Origin: Pyrinomonas sp040289685
GTDB lineage: Bacteria > Acidobacteriota > Blastocatellia > Pyrinomonadales > Pyrinomonadaceae
Reading direction: 5' to 3'
Length of the DNA stretch: 64,000 nucleotides
Assembly (NCBI RefSeq): GCF_040289685.1
Contig: NZ_PSLQ01000004.1
Span: forward strand, 31,655 to 95,654
Of the stretch, positions 1-8,372 are shown in pieces (the stretch's first letter is position 1; every line of letters begins with the position of its first letter). Made by a program: the position numbers and the translations under genes. The notes beneath the pieces were generated by a model. It worked only from the letters and a program-made list of their open reading frames with translations. It ran no database searches and was not told the DNA's origin.

Positions 1-2
1 CA

Positions 3-830
3 CGCATCCATTCGCGCCACGCCGAGTTCATCGATACGGCGGGCACCGGATCGAGTTACGCCAAAACCTTCAACGTTTCGACGGCGGCGGCGTTTGTCAT
101 CGCCGGAGCCGGACTGCCCGTCGCCAAGCACGGGAGCCGCGCAGCCACTTCGCGTTCCGGCAGCGCCGATGTGCTCACGGCGCTCGGCGTGAATGTCGCC
201 GTCGCGCCGGAAGTTTCGGAAAGGTGTTTGAACGAAATCGGCATCTGCTTCATGTTTGCGCCGCTCTACCATCGGGCGACGGCGCGCGTCGTCGGCGTGC
301 GGCGCGAACTGGGCGTGCATACGACCTTCAATCTTCTCGGTCCGCTCACCAATCCGGCGGGCGCGCCGCGACAGATCATCGGCGTCTGGCATGTGGGTTT
401 GATCGAGTTGATCGCACGAACTTTGGCGCTGCTGGGAACGACGCGCGCTTGGGTCGTGCACGGGCGCGACGGATTGGACGAAGTGACGCTCGCTGACCGG
501 ACGATCGTCGCGGAAGCAGCGGGGGGCGAAGTGAGGTCGTTCGAAATCGCGCCGGAGGATTTCGGTCTGGCGCGGAGCGCGCTTGACGAGTTGCGCGGAG
601 GCGACGCGCAAGCGAACGCGCGCATCATCCGCGACGTGCTCGAAGGCAGAAGGCGCGATGCCGCCCGCGCGCTCGTCGTCGCCAACGCCGCTGCGGCGCT
701 CTTGGTCGGCGGTCGCGCGGAGAGTTTGCGCCAAGCGGCGCAGCTTGCTGAAGAGAGCATTGAATCCGGCGCGGCGCTCGGAAAGCTCGAAGCGCTCATC
801 GAAGCGACGACCCGAGCAGCGAGGGCTTAA
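3..830 (+). CDS. trpD: Anthranilate phosphoribosyltransferase, 5'-truncated by window edge
   Basis: TrpD transfers phosphoribose from PRPP to anthranilate in tryptophan synthesis. The frame is open from base 3 with no start in the window, so the N-terminal part lies upstream. The visible 275 residues contain the glycine-rich PRPP-binding motif DTAGTGSSYAKTFNVST and the family segment VAKHGSRAATSRSGSADVL, then a helical C-terminal domain ending normally. The first Met inside the frame (171) is internal to the conserved domain, so it is not the start. trpC follows 117 bp downstream on the same strand. Confidence 0.93.
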   Translation, partial: RIHSRHAEFIDTAGTGSSYAKTFNVSTAAAFVIAGAGLPVAKHGSRAATSRSGSADVLTALGVNVAVAPEVSERCLNEIGICFMFAPLYHRATARVVGVRRELGVHTTFNLLGPLTNPAGAPRQIIGVWHVGLIELIARTLALLGTTRAWVVHGRDGLDEVTLADRTIVAEAAGGEVRSFEIAPEDFGLARSALDELRGGDAQANARIIRDVLEGRRRDAARALVVANAAAALLVGGRAESLRQAAQLAEESIESGAALGKLEALIEATTRAARA

Positions 831-837
831 GCGGGGA

Positions 838-936
838 TTCAATCTGCATCTTCCGAGTCAATCGGACTCGGATGATGAGCACAAAACTGGACGGGTAAGA
901 GCGTTCAATCTGCAGCTTTCGAGTCAATCGGATCAT
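838..936. repeat. Imperfect direct repeat pair, 66 bp period
   Basis: The trpD-trpC spacer holds two copies of a roughly 33-36 bp sequence beginning TTCAATCTGCATCTTCCGAG at 838 and TTCAATCTGCAGCTTTCGAG at 904. Both continue with TCAATCGGA. The second copy ends just before the trpC start. Confidence 0.8.
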
Positions 937-947
937 CTTCAAAAGCG

Positions 948-1757
948 ATGTCGGATACACTGACTGAGATCGTTCGAGCGAAAAAGAAGCGCGTCGAGCA
1001 GGGGCGAGCTGCGAACAGCGCGGAAGCGCTCGTGGAAGAGGCGCACGCTCAACGGCGGAAACGTCCGCCGCACCATCTTCGTTCGACGTTGGCGCGGGAC
1101 GAGGTGAACATCATCGCTGAGATCAAGCGCGCTTCGCCATCGAAAGGGGTGATCAAAGCCGAAGTCGATCCCGCAGCGCTCGCGCTGAAATACGCCGCGG
1201 GCGGAGCAGCAGCGATCTCCGTTCTAACGGAAGAGGACTATTTTCGCGGTTCGCTCGATGATCTGCGAGCTGTACGCGCTGCGGTCGAGCTTCCGATCTT
1301 GCGCAAGGACTTCATCTTCGATGAATACCAGATCTATGAGGCGGCGGTAGCCGGAGCCGACGCCGTGCTGTTGATCGTCGCCGCGTTGGACGACCGTTCG
1401 CTCGTCGCTCTCCGCTCGGTGATCGAAGAGCGCTTGGGGATGGACGCTTTGGTCGAAGTCCACACGGTCGAGGAGTTCGAACGAGCGCGCACTTGCGGCG
1501 CGAGCTTGATCGGCGTCAACAACCGCAATCTGCGCACGTTCGACGTTTCGCTCGAAACTTCGGTTCGAATCGCCCGACGCGCCGCTTCAAACGACGGCGT
1601 GTTGCTCGTCAGCGAAAGCGGCATCGGCGACGCGGGTGAAATCGCCGCTTTGCGCCGGATGGGCTACCGCGCTTTTCTCGTCGGAGAAACGTTGATGCGG
1701 GCCGCGGATCCAGTTGAAGCATTGCATAGGCTGCGATCGGGCGGCGCCGCGCGATGA
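948..1757 (+). CDS. trpC: Indole-3-glycerol phosphate synthase
   Basis: A TIM-barrel enzyme that closes the indole ring of CdRP to give indole-3-glycerol phosphate. The 269-residue length is normal. Family motifs are all present: AEIKRASPSKG (about residues 57-67, with the catalytic Lys), LRKDFIFDEYQI, GVNNRNLRTFDV and LVSESGI. The ATG at 948 has no strong SD. The stop sits in an ATGA context, which usually couples trpC to trpF, but no trpF follows. Confidence 0.95.
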   Translation: MSDTLTEIVRAKKKRVEQGRAANSAEALVEEAHAQRRKRPPHHLRSTLARDEVNIIAEIKRASPSKGVIKAEVDPAALALKYAAGGAAAISVLTEEDYFRGSLDDLRAVRAAVELPILRKDFIFDEYQIYEAAVAGADAVLLIVAALDDRSLVALRSVIEERLGMDALVEVHTVEEFERARTCGASLIGVNNRNLRTFDVSLETSVRIARRAASNDGVLLVSESGIGDAGEIAALRRMGYRAFLVGETLMRAADPVEALHRLRSGGAAR

Positions 1758-1841
1758 AACTTGTCCCTCACCCGTGCCCGACAAGGATGTTGAAGCGCGT
1801 CTTCAGCGCGTGTCGGAAGATAACGGGCCTGCCGAAAGGGG

Positions 1842-2300
1842 TCAAAGACGGCTTTCGCGCTCTTCGATCTCCATCACCTTTCGCAGACGGCGAAGATGTC
1901 GTTCTTCGCCGGTGAAGCGCGCGCCGACGAAAGCGCGCACGATCTCCAGTGCGAGCTCTACGCCGATGACGCGCGCGCCGAGGCAAAGCACGTTGCAATC
2001 GTCATGCTCGCGCGATTGACGGGCAGAATAGGTGTCGCTGCAAAGCGCGGCGCGGATGCCGCGCAGCTTGTTCGCCGCGACGCAAGCGCCGACGCCGCTC
2101 CCGCAAACGAGTATGCCGAGTTCGGCCTGCCCGGTGCGCACCGCTTCGCCGACCATGCGCGCATAGTCCGGATAGTCATCCGGTTGCGATGCGTCGTGCG
2201 TGCCGAAATCTAAGATGTCATGCCCAGCGGCGCGAAGCGCTTCGATGACCCGCTCGTTGAGCGGCACTCCAGCATGATCAGCGCCAACAGCGATCTTCAT
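1842..2300 (-). CDS. rpiB: Ribose-5-phosphate isomerase B
   Basis: Interconverts ribose-5-phosphate and ribulose-5-phosphate in the pentose phosphate pathway. The ATG at 2300 begins MKIAVGADHAG, the classic RpiB N-terminus; an upstream in-frame start at 2357 would add 19 poorly conserved residues. The protein is 152 aa. Catalytic Cys66 sits in LVCGSGVGACVAANK and His99 in SREHDDCNVL, at the same numbers as in E. coli RpiB. Transketolase lies upstream on the same strand, which fits a pentose-phosphate grouping. Confidence 0.94.
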   Translation of the reverse strand: MKIAVGADHAGVPLNERVIEALRAAGHDILDFGTHDASQPDDYPDYARMVGEAVRTGQAELGILVCGSGVGACVAANKLRGIRAALCSDTYSARQSREHDDCNVLCLGARVIGVELALEIVRAFVGARFTGEERHLRRLRKVMEIEERESRL

Positions 2301-2499
2301 CCTCGTCGCCCTTTTAAAGGTTTCGCTTTTGATCGCATCACTTGGAACGGAACTCATTTCGCCGTCAGTTCTCCCACCCCATGCCGCTTGAGAACAGCGT
2401 TCAGCGATCTTCGGTCTCGAGAAAGATGGAAATCCAAAGCCAGTCGTTTGAAACGAGGAGCTTCGGCGAGCTATCCTCCCTTCTATAAAACGCCCGCGA

Positions 2500-4536
2500 C
2501 TATCTCGCTTTGTCGAGCACGCGACGTGCGCGTGCGATGACGTTTTCGACGCTGAATCCTAGTTCGCGCATGGCCACTTCGCCCGGAGCCGAGGCGCCGA
2601 AGCGATCCAAGCTGATGACGTCGCCCTGTGGTCCGATGTAGCGATCCCAACCCAGACGCGCTCCAGCTTCGATCGCCAATCGCGCCGTCGCGTGCGGCGG
2701 CAGGACTTCGTTGCGGTAGCTTTCATCCTGATCTTCAAATAGCTCCCAACAAGGGAAAGAGACGACGCGCGTGCGAATGCCATCCCGTTGCAAATCTTCG
2801 CGCGCTTCGAGCGCAAGATGGACCTCTGATCCCGTGGCGATCAGAATCAACTCAGGCGCTGCGCGCTCGCCACGTTCATCTTCGGCTTCGGCCAAGATGT
2901 AAGCGCCGCATCGCAACCCTTCTGCTGAGGCGTAGCGCTGACGATCTATGATGGGGACTTTTTGCCGTGAGAGCGCCAGCGCCGTCGGCGCACGGCGGCG
3001 CAAGATGGCGACGCGCCACGCTTCGCGCACCTCGTGTGGATCAGCCGGACGGATGACGTAAAGGTGCGGAACGGCGCGCAAGCCCGCGAGCTGTTCGACC
3101 GGTTGATGTGTCGGTCCATCTTCGCCCAAACCGATTGAATCGTGCGTGAAGATGTAGATGACTTGCGCTTCCGATAGGGCGGCGAGACGAATCGAAGCCT
3201 TCATGTAGTCGGAGAAGACGAGGAACGTCCCGCCGAAAGGGATCAACCCGCCATTCAGACTGATGCCGGTCAAGCACGCGCCCATCGCGTGCTCGCGCAC
3301 GCCGAAATGGATGTTGCGCCCGTCGTATGATCCAGCTTGAAAATCGCGGCTCGATTTGATCTCCGTGTTGTTCGAGCCGGTCAGGTCAGCCGATCCGCCG
3401 ATAAGCATCGGAAGGGATGGCGCGATCGCGTTGAGCACTTCGCCTGAAGCTTGCCGCGTTGCCATCGGTTTAGCATCTTCGAAGCTTGGAAGGTCCTTCT
3501 CCCAACCTTCAGGCAATTCGCCGCTCATAAAGAGCCGCCACTGGCGTGCCAGCTCCGGATAGGCGCGTCCGTACTCTTCAACGAGCGCGTTCCACTCGGC
3601 TTCAAGCTGCGCGCCGTGTTCGACGGCTTTGCGAAAGTGGGCCAGCGCCTCTTCCGGCACATAGAAGGTTCGATCTTCGGGCCAGCCGAGCCGACGTTTC
3701 GCTTCCCGCACGGCTTCTTCGCCCGGCGGATCCGAGTGCGCTTTGTGCGTCCCTTGCGTTGGAAGCCCATAGCCGATGATCGTGCGAACCGAGATGAGCG
3801 ACGGGCGATCGGTCGCGGCTTGCGCTTCGCGTATGGCACGTTCAATCGATTCCAGATCGTTGCCGTCTTCCACCGTTTGCGTATGCCAGCCGTAGGCTTC
3901 GAAACGCCGAACGACATCTTCGGTGAAAGCGAGATCGGTCGAGCCGTCGATGGTCACGCGGTTGTTGTCGTAGAGGTAGATGAGTTTACCGAGTTTGAGG
4001 TGTCCGGCAAGCGAAGCGGCCTCTGCAGCGACGCCTTCCATCAAGTCGCCATCGGAGACGATGGCGTAGATGTGATGGTCGAGCAGCGGGAAATCGGGGC
4101 GATTGAACCGCGCGGCTAGATGAGCCTGACCAATGGCCATGCCGACGCCGTTGGCAAATCCTTGGCCGAGCGGCCCGGTCGTGATTTCGACGCCCGGCGT
4201 CAGCGCGTTCTCCGGGTGGCCTGGCGTTTTCGAACCCCACTGGCGGAAACGTTTGATTTCGTCGAGCGAAAGGTCGTAACCGGTCAAATAAAGGAGCGCG
4301 TAAAGGAGCATCGAGCCATGCCCTGCAGAGAGCAAGAATCGGTCGCGATTGGCCCACTTAGGGTTGCGCGGATTATGGCGAAGGAAACGCGTCCACAGGA
4401 CATAGGCCATCGGCGCGGCGCCCATCGGCAAGCCCGGATGACCCGATTTGGCTTGCTGGACGGCGTCGAGCGCCAACGTGCGAATCGTGTTGATACAAAG
4501 TTGATCGAGTGCGGTCGTTTGCGTTGCAGTGCCCAC
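2500..4536 (-). CDS. tkt: Transketolase
   Basis: A thiamine-diphosphate enzyme that moves two-carbon ketol units between sugar phosphates. Motifs include GHPGLPMGAAPMAYVLW near the N-terminus, the ThDP/metal motif SDGDLMEGVAAEA and the pyrimidine-domain segment REHAMGACLTG. The chosen start is the GTG at 4536 because it is preceded by GAGGGAGAGGAAGAA. An in-frame ATG at 4560 would translate this SD-like stretch as EGEEE and has no SD of its own. The resulting 678 aa is normal. Confidence 0.93.
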   Translation of the reverse strand: MGTATQTTALDQLCINTIRTLALDAVQQAKSGHPGLPMGAAPMAYVLWTRFLRHNPRNPKWANRDRFLLSAGHGSMLLYALLYLTGYDLSLDEIKRFRQWGSKTPGHPENALTPGVEITTGPLGQGFANGVGMAIGQAHLAARFNRPDFPLLDHHIYAIVSDGDLMEGVAAEAASLAGHLKLGKLIYLYDNNRVTIDGSTDLAFTEDVVRRFEAYGWHTQTVEDGNDLESIERAIREAQAATDRPSLISVRTIIGYGLPTQGTHKAHSDPPGEEAVREAKRRLGWPEDRTFYVPEEALAHFRKAVEHGAQLEAEWNALVEEYGRAYPELARQWRLFMSGELPEGWEKDLPSFEDAKPMATRQASGEVLNAIAPSLPMLIGGSADLTGSNNTEIKSSRDFQAGSYDGRNIHFGVREHAMGACLTGISLNGGLIPFGGTFLVFSDYMKASIRLAALSEAQVIYIFTHDSIGLGEDGPTHQPVEQLAGLRAVPHLYVIRPADPHEVREAWRVAILRRRAPTALALSRQKVPIIDRQRYASAEGLRCGAYILAEAEDERGERAAPELILIATGSEVHLALEAREDLQRDGIRTRVVSFPCWELFEDQDESYRNEVLPPHATARLAIEAGARLGWDRYIGPQGDVISLDRFGASAPGEVAMRELGFSVENVIARARRVLDKAR

Positions 4537-4740
4537 TTCTTCCTCTCCCTCGAAGATCATCCAAAATCCCGACTCACGAACTCAAACGGAATGTTTGCCG
4601 GTCGCGGTTTCGGCAAGCGCCGTTGATCCAAAACCTCCATCCCCGAATACGTATGCACCTTTACTCGTTTGCTCGCCATAGCAGAAGCTGCGTCTCAGCT
4701 TCAAGCATGTAACCAGCTTTGCGCATTTGCTTGCCGCTGA

Positions 4741-6258
4741 TTAAGCCGTCTGGCTTTCAAGCACCAGACGGTAGAGCCGTTCGTGTCGTGCACGCGCGGC
4801 GGCGTAGCGCGCGGCGCGATCTTGATCTGGGACGAACCGACGGGCGATCGTCGGCGATGGGCCGCGAAGCGACAGCATCCCCGACGCTTCGAGCGCGAGC
4901 AGAGCCGCGCCGCGACTCGAAGCTTCGCGCACGCGCGAAAGCTCGACCGGATGCGCGAAGACGTCGGCGAGCAGTTGCGCCCAAAACGGCGAGTTTTGCA
5001 ACGCGCCGCCCGAAGCGACGATCTGCGAGACGGGGAAAAGCGCGCGCAAGTGGTCGGCGATGGCAGCGAAGCGATAGGCGACGGCTTCGAGCGTTGCGCG
5101 CGCGATGTCAATCGGACGCGTGCGCATGGACAACCCGAGAATCGCTCCGCGCGCTTCGGCGTGCCACCCCGTGCTCCGTTCGCCGGACCAGAAAGGGAGC
5201 ACAGTCAAGCCGTGTTCGTCGGGCGCAAGCTGTGCGAGTCCCTCTTCCAGCGTTGTCGCTTCGAGCGCTAGCGAACGGCTCAACCACTCGCGCAAGTTTC
5301 CGCCATCAGAGAGCGCTCCGCCGACGACCACTCTTCTGCCATCCAAGCGATAACACCACAGACCCAAAGGCAGCGAGCGAGGCGGCTTCCCCTCGAATAG
5401 AACGCGCATCGCCCCCGACGTGCCGATCATTATGACGGCTCGTTCTGGCGTTGAACAGTTCTCGCCGATGTTGCTCGTCGCCCCATCGGCGAACGGGGCA
5501 TGCCAACGCGCCTCGCTTAACTGCGGCCAGCGCGCGGACCATTCGGGCGCAAGACGTGCGATCGCTTCGCGCGTATCTTCCACCTTTGGGAAAGATTCTC
5601 GACGCAATCCGAGTGCAGCGATCAACCGCTCATCCCAAACGCAACGGTGTTGGTCGAACAGCCCCGTCCCTGCCGCCATCGAAACGCTCATCACCGAGCG
5701 GTCCAACAAGCGTCCAGTCAGGAACTCGCTGAACGAACCGAACCTTGCTGCGCGCCTGACGATCTCTTCTCGCTGCTCGCGCAACCATAGGATCTTCGCT
5801 GGCCAATAGCTCGGATGGAACCGGCAACCCGTGCGATGATGCGTTTCCGCTTCGTCCAGTCGCGCGCGTAGCAGAGCGGCGGCTGCGCGTGCGCGCGTGT
5901 CGGCCCAACCCAGAACCGGCGTCAACGCGCGCCCCGCGTCGTCGAGGACAACGAGGCTGTGCCAGAAACAGGAGATGGCGACTTCAGCAAAGCGAAGCTC
6001 GCGCGGCACGAGCCGAAGCGCCTCGTCCACGGTGGACGTGACCGTTGCGAAAAGCTCTTCGGCAGCGATCTCAGAGGCGCCCTCTTGGCTCGCGCGGAAG
6101 CCCCAAGACCTTTTGGCCTGCGTCGCTTGTATCTCGCGTCCGCACGCATCAAAGAGCGACGCGCGAACGCTGGATGAGCCGATGTCGATGACGAAAACCA
6201 ACGGCTCCGACGCATGACGAAGCTCAATCTCACGCTCTTTTGGTTCGGACAGACGCAA
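4741..6258 (-). CDS. FGGY-family carbohydrate kinase, gluconokinase-like
   Basis: An ATP-dependent sugar kinase of the FGGY family, 505 aa. The N-terminal phosphate-binding segment FVIDIGSSSVRASLFD, the actin-fold GTSGAM motif and the C-terminal segment VASGGALQNSPFWAQLLAD are present. The segments ISCFWHSLVVLD and TGCRFHPSYWPAKI look closest to gluconate kinases, but the substrate (gluconate, xylulose or another) cannot be fixed from sequence. The start is a TTG only 6 bp after the stop of the RsbRD_N-type gene, so the two are probably cotranscribed. A perfect 8-bp inverted repeat (4746-4753/4764-4771) overlaps its last codons. Confidence 0.85.
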   Translation of the reverse strand: MRLSEPKEREIELRHASEPLVFVIDIGSSSVRASLFDACGREIQATQAKRSWGFRASQEGASEIAAEELFATVTSTVDEALRLVPRELRFAEVAISCFWHSLVVLDDAGRALTPVLGWADTRARAAAALLRARLDEAETHHRTGCRFHPSYWPAKILWLREQREEIVRRAARFGSFSEFLTGRLLDRSVMSVSMAAGTGLFDQHRCVWDERLIAALGLRRESFPKVEDTREAIARLAPEWSARWPQLSEARWHAPFADGATSNIGENCSTPERAVIMIGTSGAMRVLFEGKPPRSLPLGLWCYRLDGRRVVVGGALSDGGNLREWLSRSLALEATTLEEGLAQLAPDEHGLTVLPFWSGERSTGWHAEARGAILGLSMRTRPIDIARATLEAVAYRFAAIADHLRALFPVSQIVASGGALQNSPFWAQLLADVFAHPVELSRVREASSRGAALLALEASGMLSLRGPSPTIARRFVPDQDRAARYAAARARHERLYRLVLESQTA

Positions 6259-6264
6259 ACCTCG

Positions 6265-6732
6265 CTATCCCGATGTCAGCCGTGGATTTTCGCTGCGTTT
6301 CAAGTAGTGATCGACGACGAATAGCACATCATCGCTGAAATAGCGATTGATGCGGCGCAGCGCGCGCACCGCGTCTTGCGATGAAAGGCGCTTGTCGGCG
6401 ATGTAGTCGGCGAGAAAACCGAAGATGCAATCGCGCAGCAGCTCCAGTTCGCGCAGCAGTTCGCTCAAGGAGTAGCCTTCCGCCGAACGCATGAACCCAT
6501 GCTTGGTCGCAGCGCGAATCTTCTCGAAGTCCAAATCCTCCTCTTGCGTCAACAGATCGCAGATCTCCTCGATCATCTCCGGGATGTGATCTACCAGTTG
6601 CGAAAGAGTTAAATCTTCATCCGATTCGATCTCTGGATTACGCTTGACTCGTTGCACCCAAGTGAGTGTGATCGCATCGACGTTGGCGCGCAGTCCATCG
6701 CACATCAGTTGCAAAGCAGTCGCCGTGCTCAT
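6265..6732 (-). CDS. RsbRD N-terminal-like sensory domain protein
   Basis: A 155-residue all-helical protein with no catalytic motif. The pattern (ITLTWVQRVKR, LVDHIPEMIEEICDLL, KHGFMRSAEGYSLSELLRELELL, then an Arg/Asp-rich C-terminal helix) resembles the RsbRD_N domain found at the N-terminus of RsbR-type stressosome proteins and some histidine kinases, here standing alone. The ATG at 6732 has a strong SD (GAGGGGGG). It lies 6 bp before the FGGY kinase gene. The family call is from pattern memory, and the role is unknown. Confidence 0.65.
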   Translation of the reverse strand: MSTATALQLMCDGLRANVDAITLTWVQRVKRNPEIESDEDLTLSQLVDHIPEMIEEICDLLTQEEDLDFEKIRAATKHGFMRSAEGYSLSELLRELELLRDCIFGFLADYIADKRLSSQDAVRALRRINRYFSDDVLFVVDHYLKRSENPRLTSG

Positions 6733-7066
6733 AGCATCCCCCCTCGTTGGAAGGCCGCCCTCCTCATTCCTTGCTCGGCATCAGCAGAAGATGCCTTGTG
6801 CTTCAAGAAGCGAGCCGGAAAGTTACCACATGAGCCTGCAATCAAACAAATGCGCGTTCGCTTTCGCCTGATAACTCACGCGCGCGCAAGTGGTGCCGTG
6901 ATATACGCTCTGCGGTTTTCCGGGCTACTTCTCCCAGAACGGTTACGGACTTCTAGGTTGCCGAGTCTGGACTGCACACGTTCAGTAGCTCGTTGGACCG
7001 CTTCGCCGATTGAGCGATGCACGTCCCGCACGAGGGCGACTTCGAGTCGCGCTGCCTTGCGCCGTT
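6733..7066. other. Gene-free spacer
   Basis: 334 bp between two minus-strand genes; no convincing ORF on either strand. It contains a short hairpin (GCGACT-TCG-AGTCGC, about 7038-7053) and presumably the promoter of the 6732 gene, which I cannot place. Confidence 0.5.
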
Positions 7067-7798
7067 TCACTGATCGAGCAGACCCGCTGGCGGTCCGTCA
7101 TGTTTCGGCAGCGGCGTCGCCGTCTCGCGTCCTCGTTCGTCAGTTCTGGGTTGCAGCGCTATCAAGATGAGCCCGACGATGTACAGCGCAACGGCGAAAA
7201 AGGCGATGTAGCCGGTGGCTGGAGCGAAGCGTTCGGTTTCCACCGTTCCGAGCGTTGCACCTTCAAGAAGCGCGCTTGCAATGCGTTTGAGCCAACCGCC
7301 TTCAGGTGAGCCGAGATTGGCGAGCAGTAAGTGTTTGAGCAAAAAGGCGGTGCCGAATAGAACGGCAAGGCTGCGTAGCAACCGCCGCGCGTCGAACGGC
7401 GCGAACAAGTTGTTCCATAGCGTCCACAAGAGGAAGAAGGAGAGAAGCCAATGAAAGAAGCCGCGTTCAGGCAGCACGGCGTTGAAGGCTTGCGCTGAAG
7501 CGAAGAAGAGCGCTAGCAGCGTGAGCGCGTGCGAGAGATTGGTCGTCGTCGAAAACTCGTATGAGAACCAATCGCGAAGTTCGATCAAACGCCCGCGGAT
7601 GAACAGGAGCAGAAGCAACGAGGCGAGCAGCAGCGCGATGAGCGGCGGCGGAAGAAAGAGCGTCGTCAAATTTTCGCCCGCGATGCGTAAGCCGCCGAAC
7701 AAGGCGGCAGTGAGAAGAACGGTCGGAAGAAGCAGCGCGCGCACGAGCAACGCATTTTTCATTTGCCGTTCGGTTTGGTTGATCTGCTTCCGACTCAT
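7067..7798 (-). CDS. Multi-pass membrane protein of unknown function
   Basis: 243 aa with about six hydrophobic segments (around residues 17-38, 45-66, 85-105, 113-133, 140-160 and 200-222) separated by short charged loops. The N-terminus is basic and the C-terminus is a polar, probably cytoplasmic tail. I recognise no catalytic or transporter motif. The ATG at 7798 has GGCGGCGAG just upstream; Met13 is an alternative start. It lies downstream of the acidic hypothetical protein on the same strand with a 61 bp gap, so they could be cotranscribed. Confidence 0.7.
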   Translation of the reverse strand: MSRKQINQTERQMKNALLVRALLLPTVLLTAALFGGLRIAGENLTTLFLPPPLIALLLASLLLLLFIRGRLIELRDWFSYEFSTTTNLSHALTLLALFFASAQAFNAVLPERGFFHWLLSFFLLWTLWNNLFAPFDARRLLRSLAVLFGTAFLLKHLLLANLGSPEGGWLKRIASALLEGATLGTVETERFAPATGYIAFFAVALYIVGLILIALQPRTDERGRETATPLPKHDGPPAGLLDQ

Positions 7799-7859
7799 CT
7801 CGCCGCCAAATCTCGAACGCGAAGACCGTCAAATCGCAAAGGCCCAGAGAAACGGTTCG

Positions 7860-8267
7860 TTACTCGTCTTCTTCGTACCCGGTTTCTTCATCCTCGTCTT
7901 CCGCTTCATCTTCGTCGAAAGGTGGGCCGGCGATGACCTGAACGCCGCGCGCGAGGGGCAAGCAGCTTAGCACCTGCACCCGTTCGATGCGCGTTCGTTC
8001 AGCCGAAGCGTGCCATATCTTCACCCAGAAGGTGCGCGTGCGCCCGTGCACGGCGAAAGTCGCTTCGTCGTTCATCACGGGCACCGGCTCCGCGGTCGTT
8101 CCGGCACGCAACTCTTCGAGCAGTTCAGCGATGAACGGACGCCATTGCTCGAATTGCATGACGACAGCGCCAGCGTCCACTTCAGCCGGAGGAAGCGCTA
8201 CCTCTTCGCTCGCTTCGAGCAGAAGGCGCGATTCCGTCTGTTGATTCAGCTTTTTGAAAACTGCCAT
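7860..8267 (-). CDS. Hypothetical protein with acidic C-terminal tail
   Basis: 135 aa from the ATG at 8267, supported by TTTGGAGCG upstream; a longer frame to 8336 adds an Arg-rich stretch without support. It begins MAVFKKLNQQTESRLLLEA, has a central mixed alpha/beta region (FAVHGRTRTFWVKIWHASA), and ends in a run of Asp/Glu broken only by Thr, Gly and Tyr over the last 20 residues. No domain is recognised. It sits between glyS and the membrane protein gene on the same strand. Confidence 0.65.
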   Translation of the reverse strand: MAVFKKLNQQTESRLLLEASEEVALPPAEVDAGAVVMQFEQWRPFIAELLEELRAGTTAEPVPVMNDEATFAVHGRTRTFWVKIWHASAERTRIERVQVLSCLPLARGVQVIAGPPFDEDEAEDEDEETGYEEDE

Positions 8268-8372
8268 TTCAACGCTCCAAAGCGTGTTCCGCCGTCGTCG
8301 GCTTTCCGATAGCTGAGCTGCAAGCGATTCTTCCAAAGACCATTTTCGCGCGACGGGCGGCAGCGCATCTTT

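Noticed and set aside
838..936. CRISPR-like spacing of the 66-bp repeats
   Set aside because: Only two imperfect copies per locus, repeats differ between loci, no cas genes and no spacer structure.
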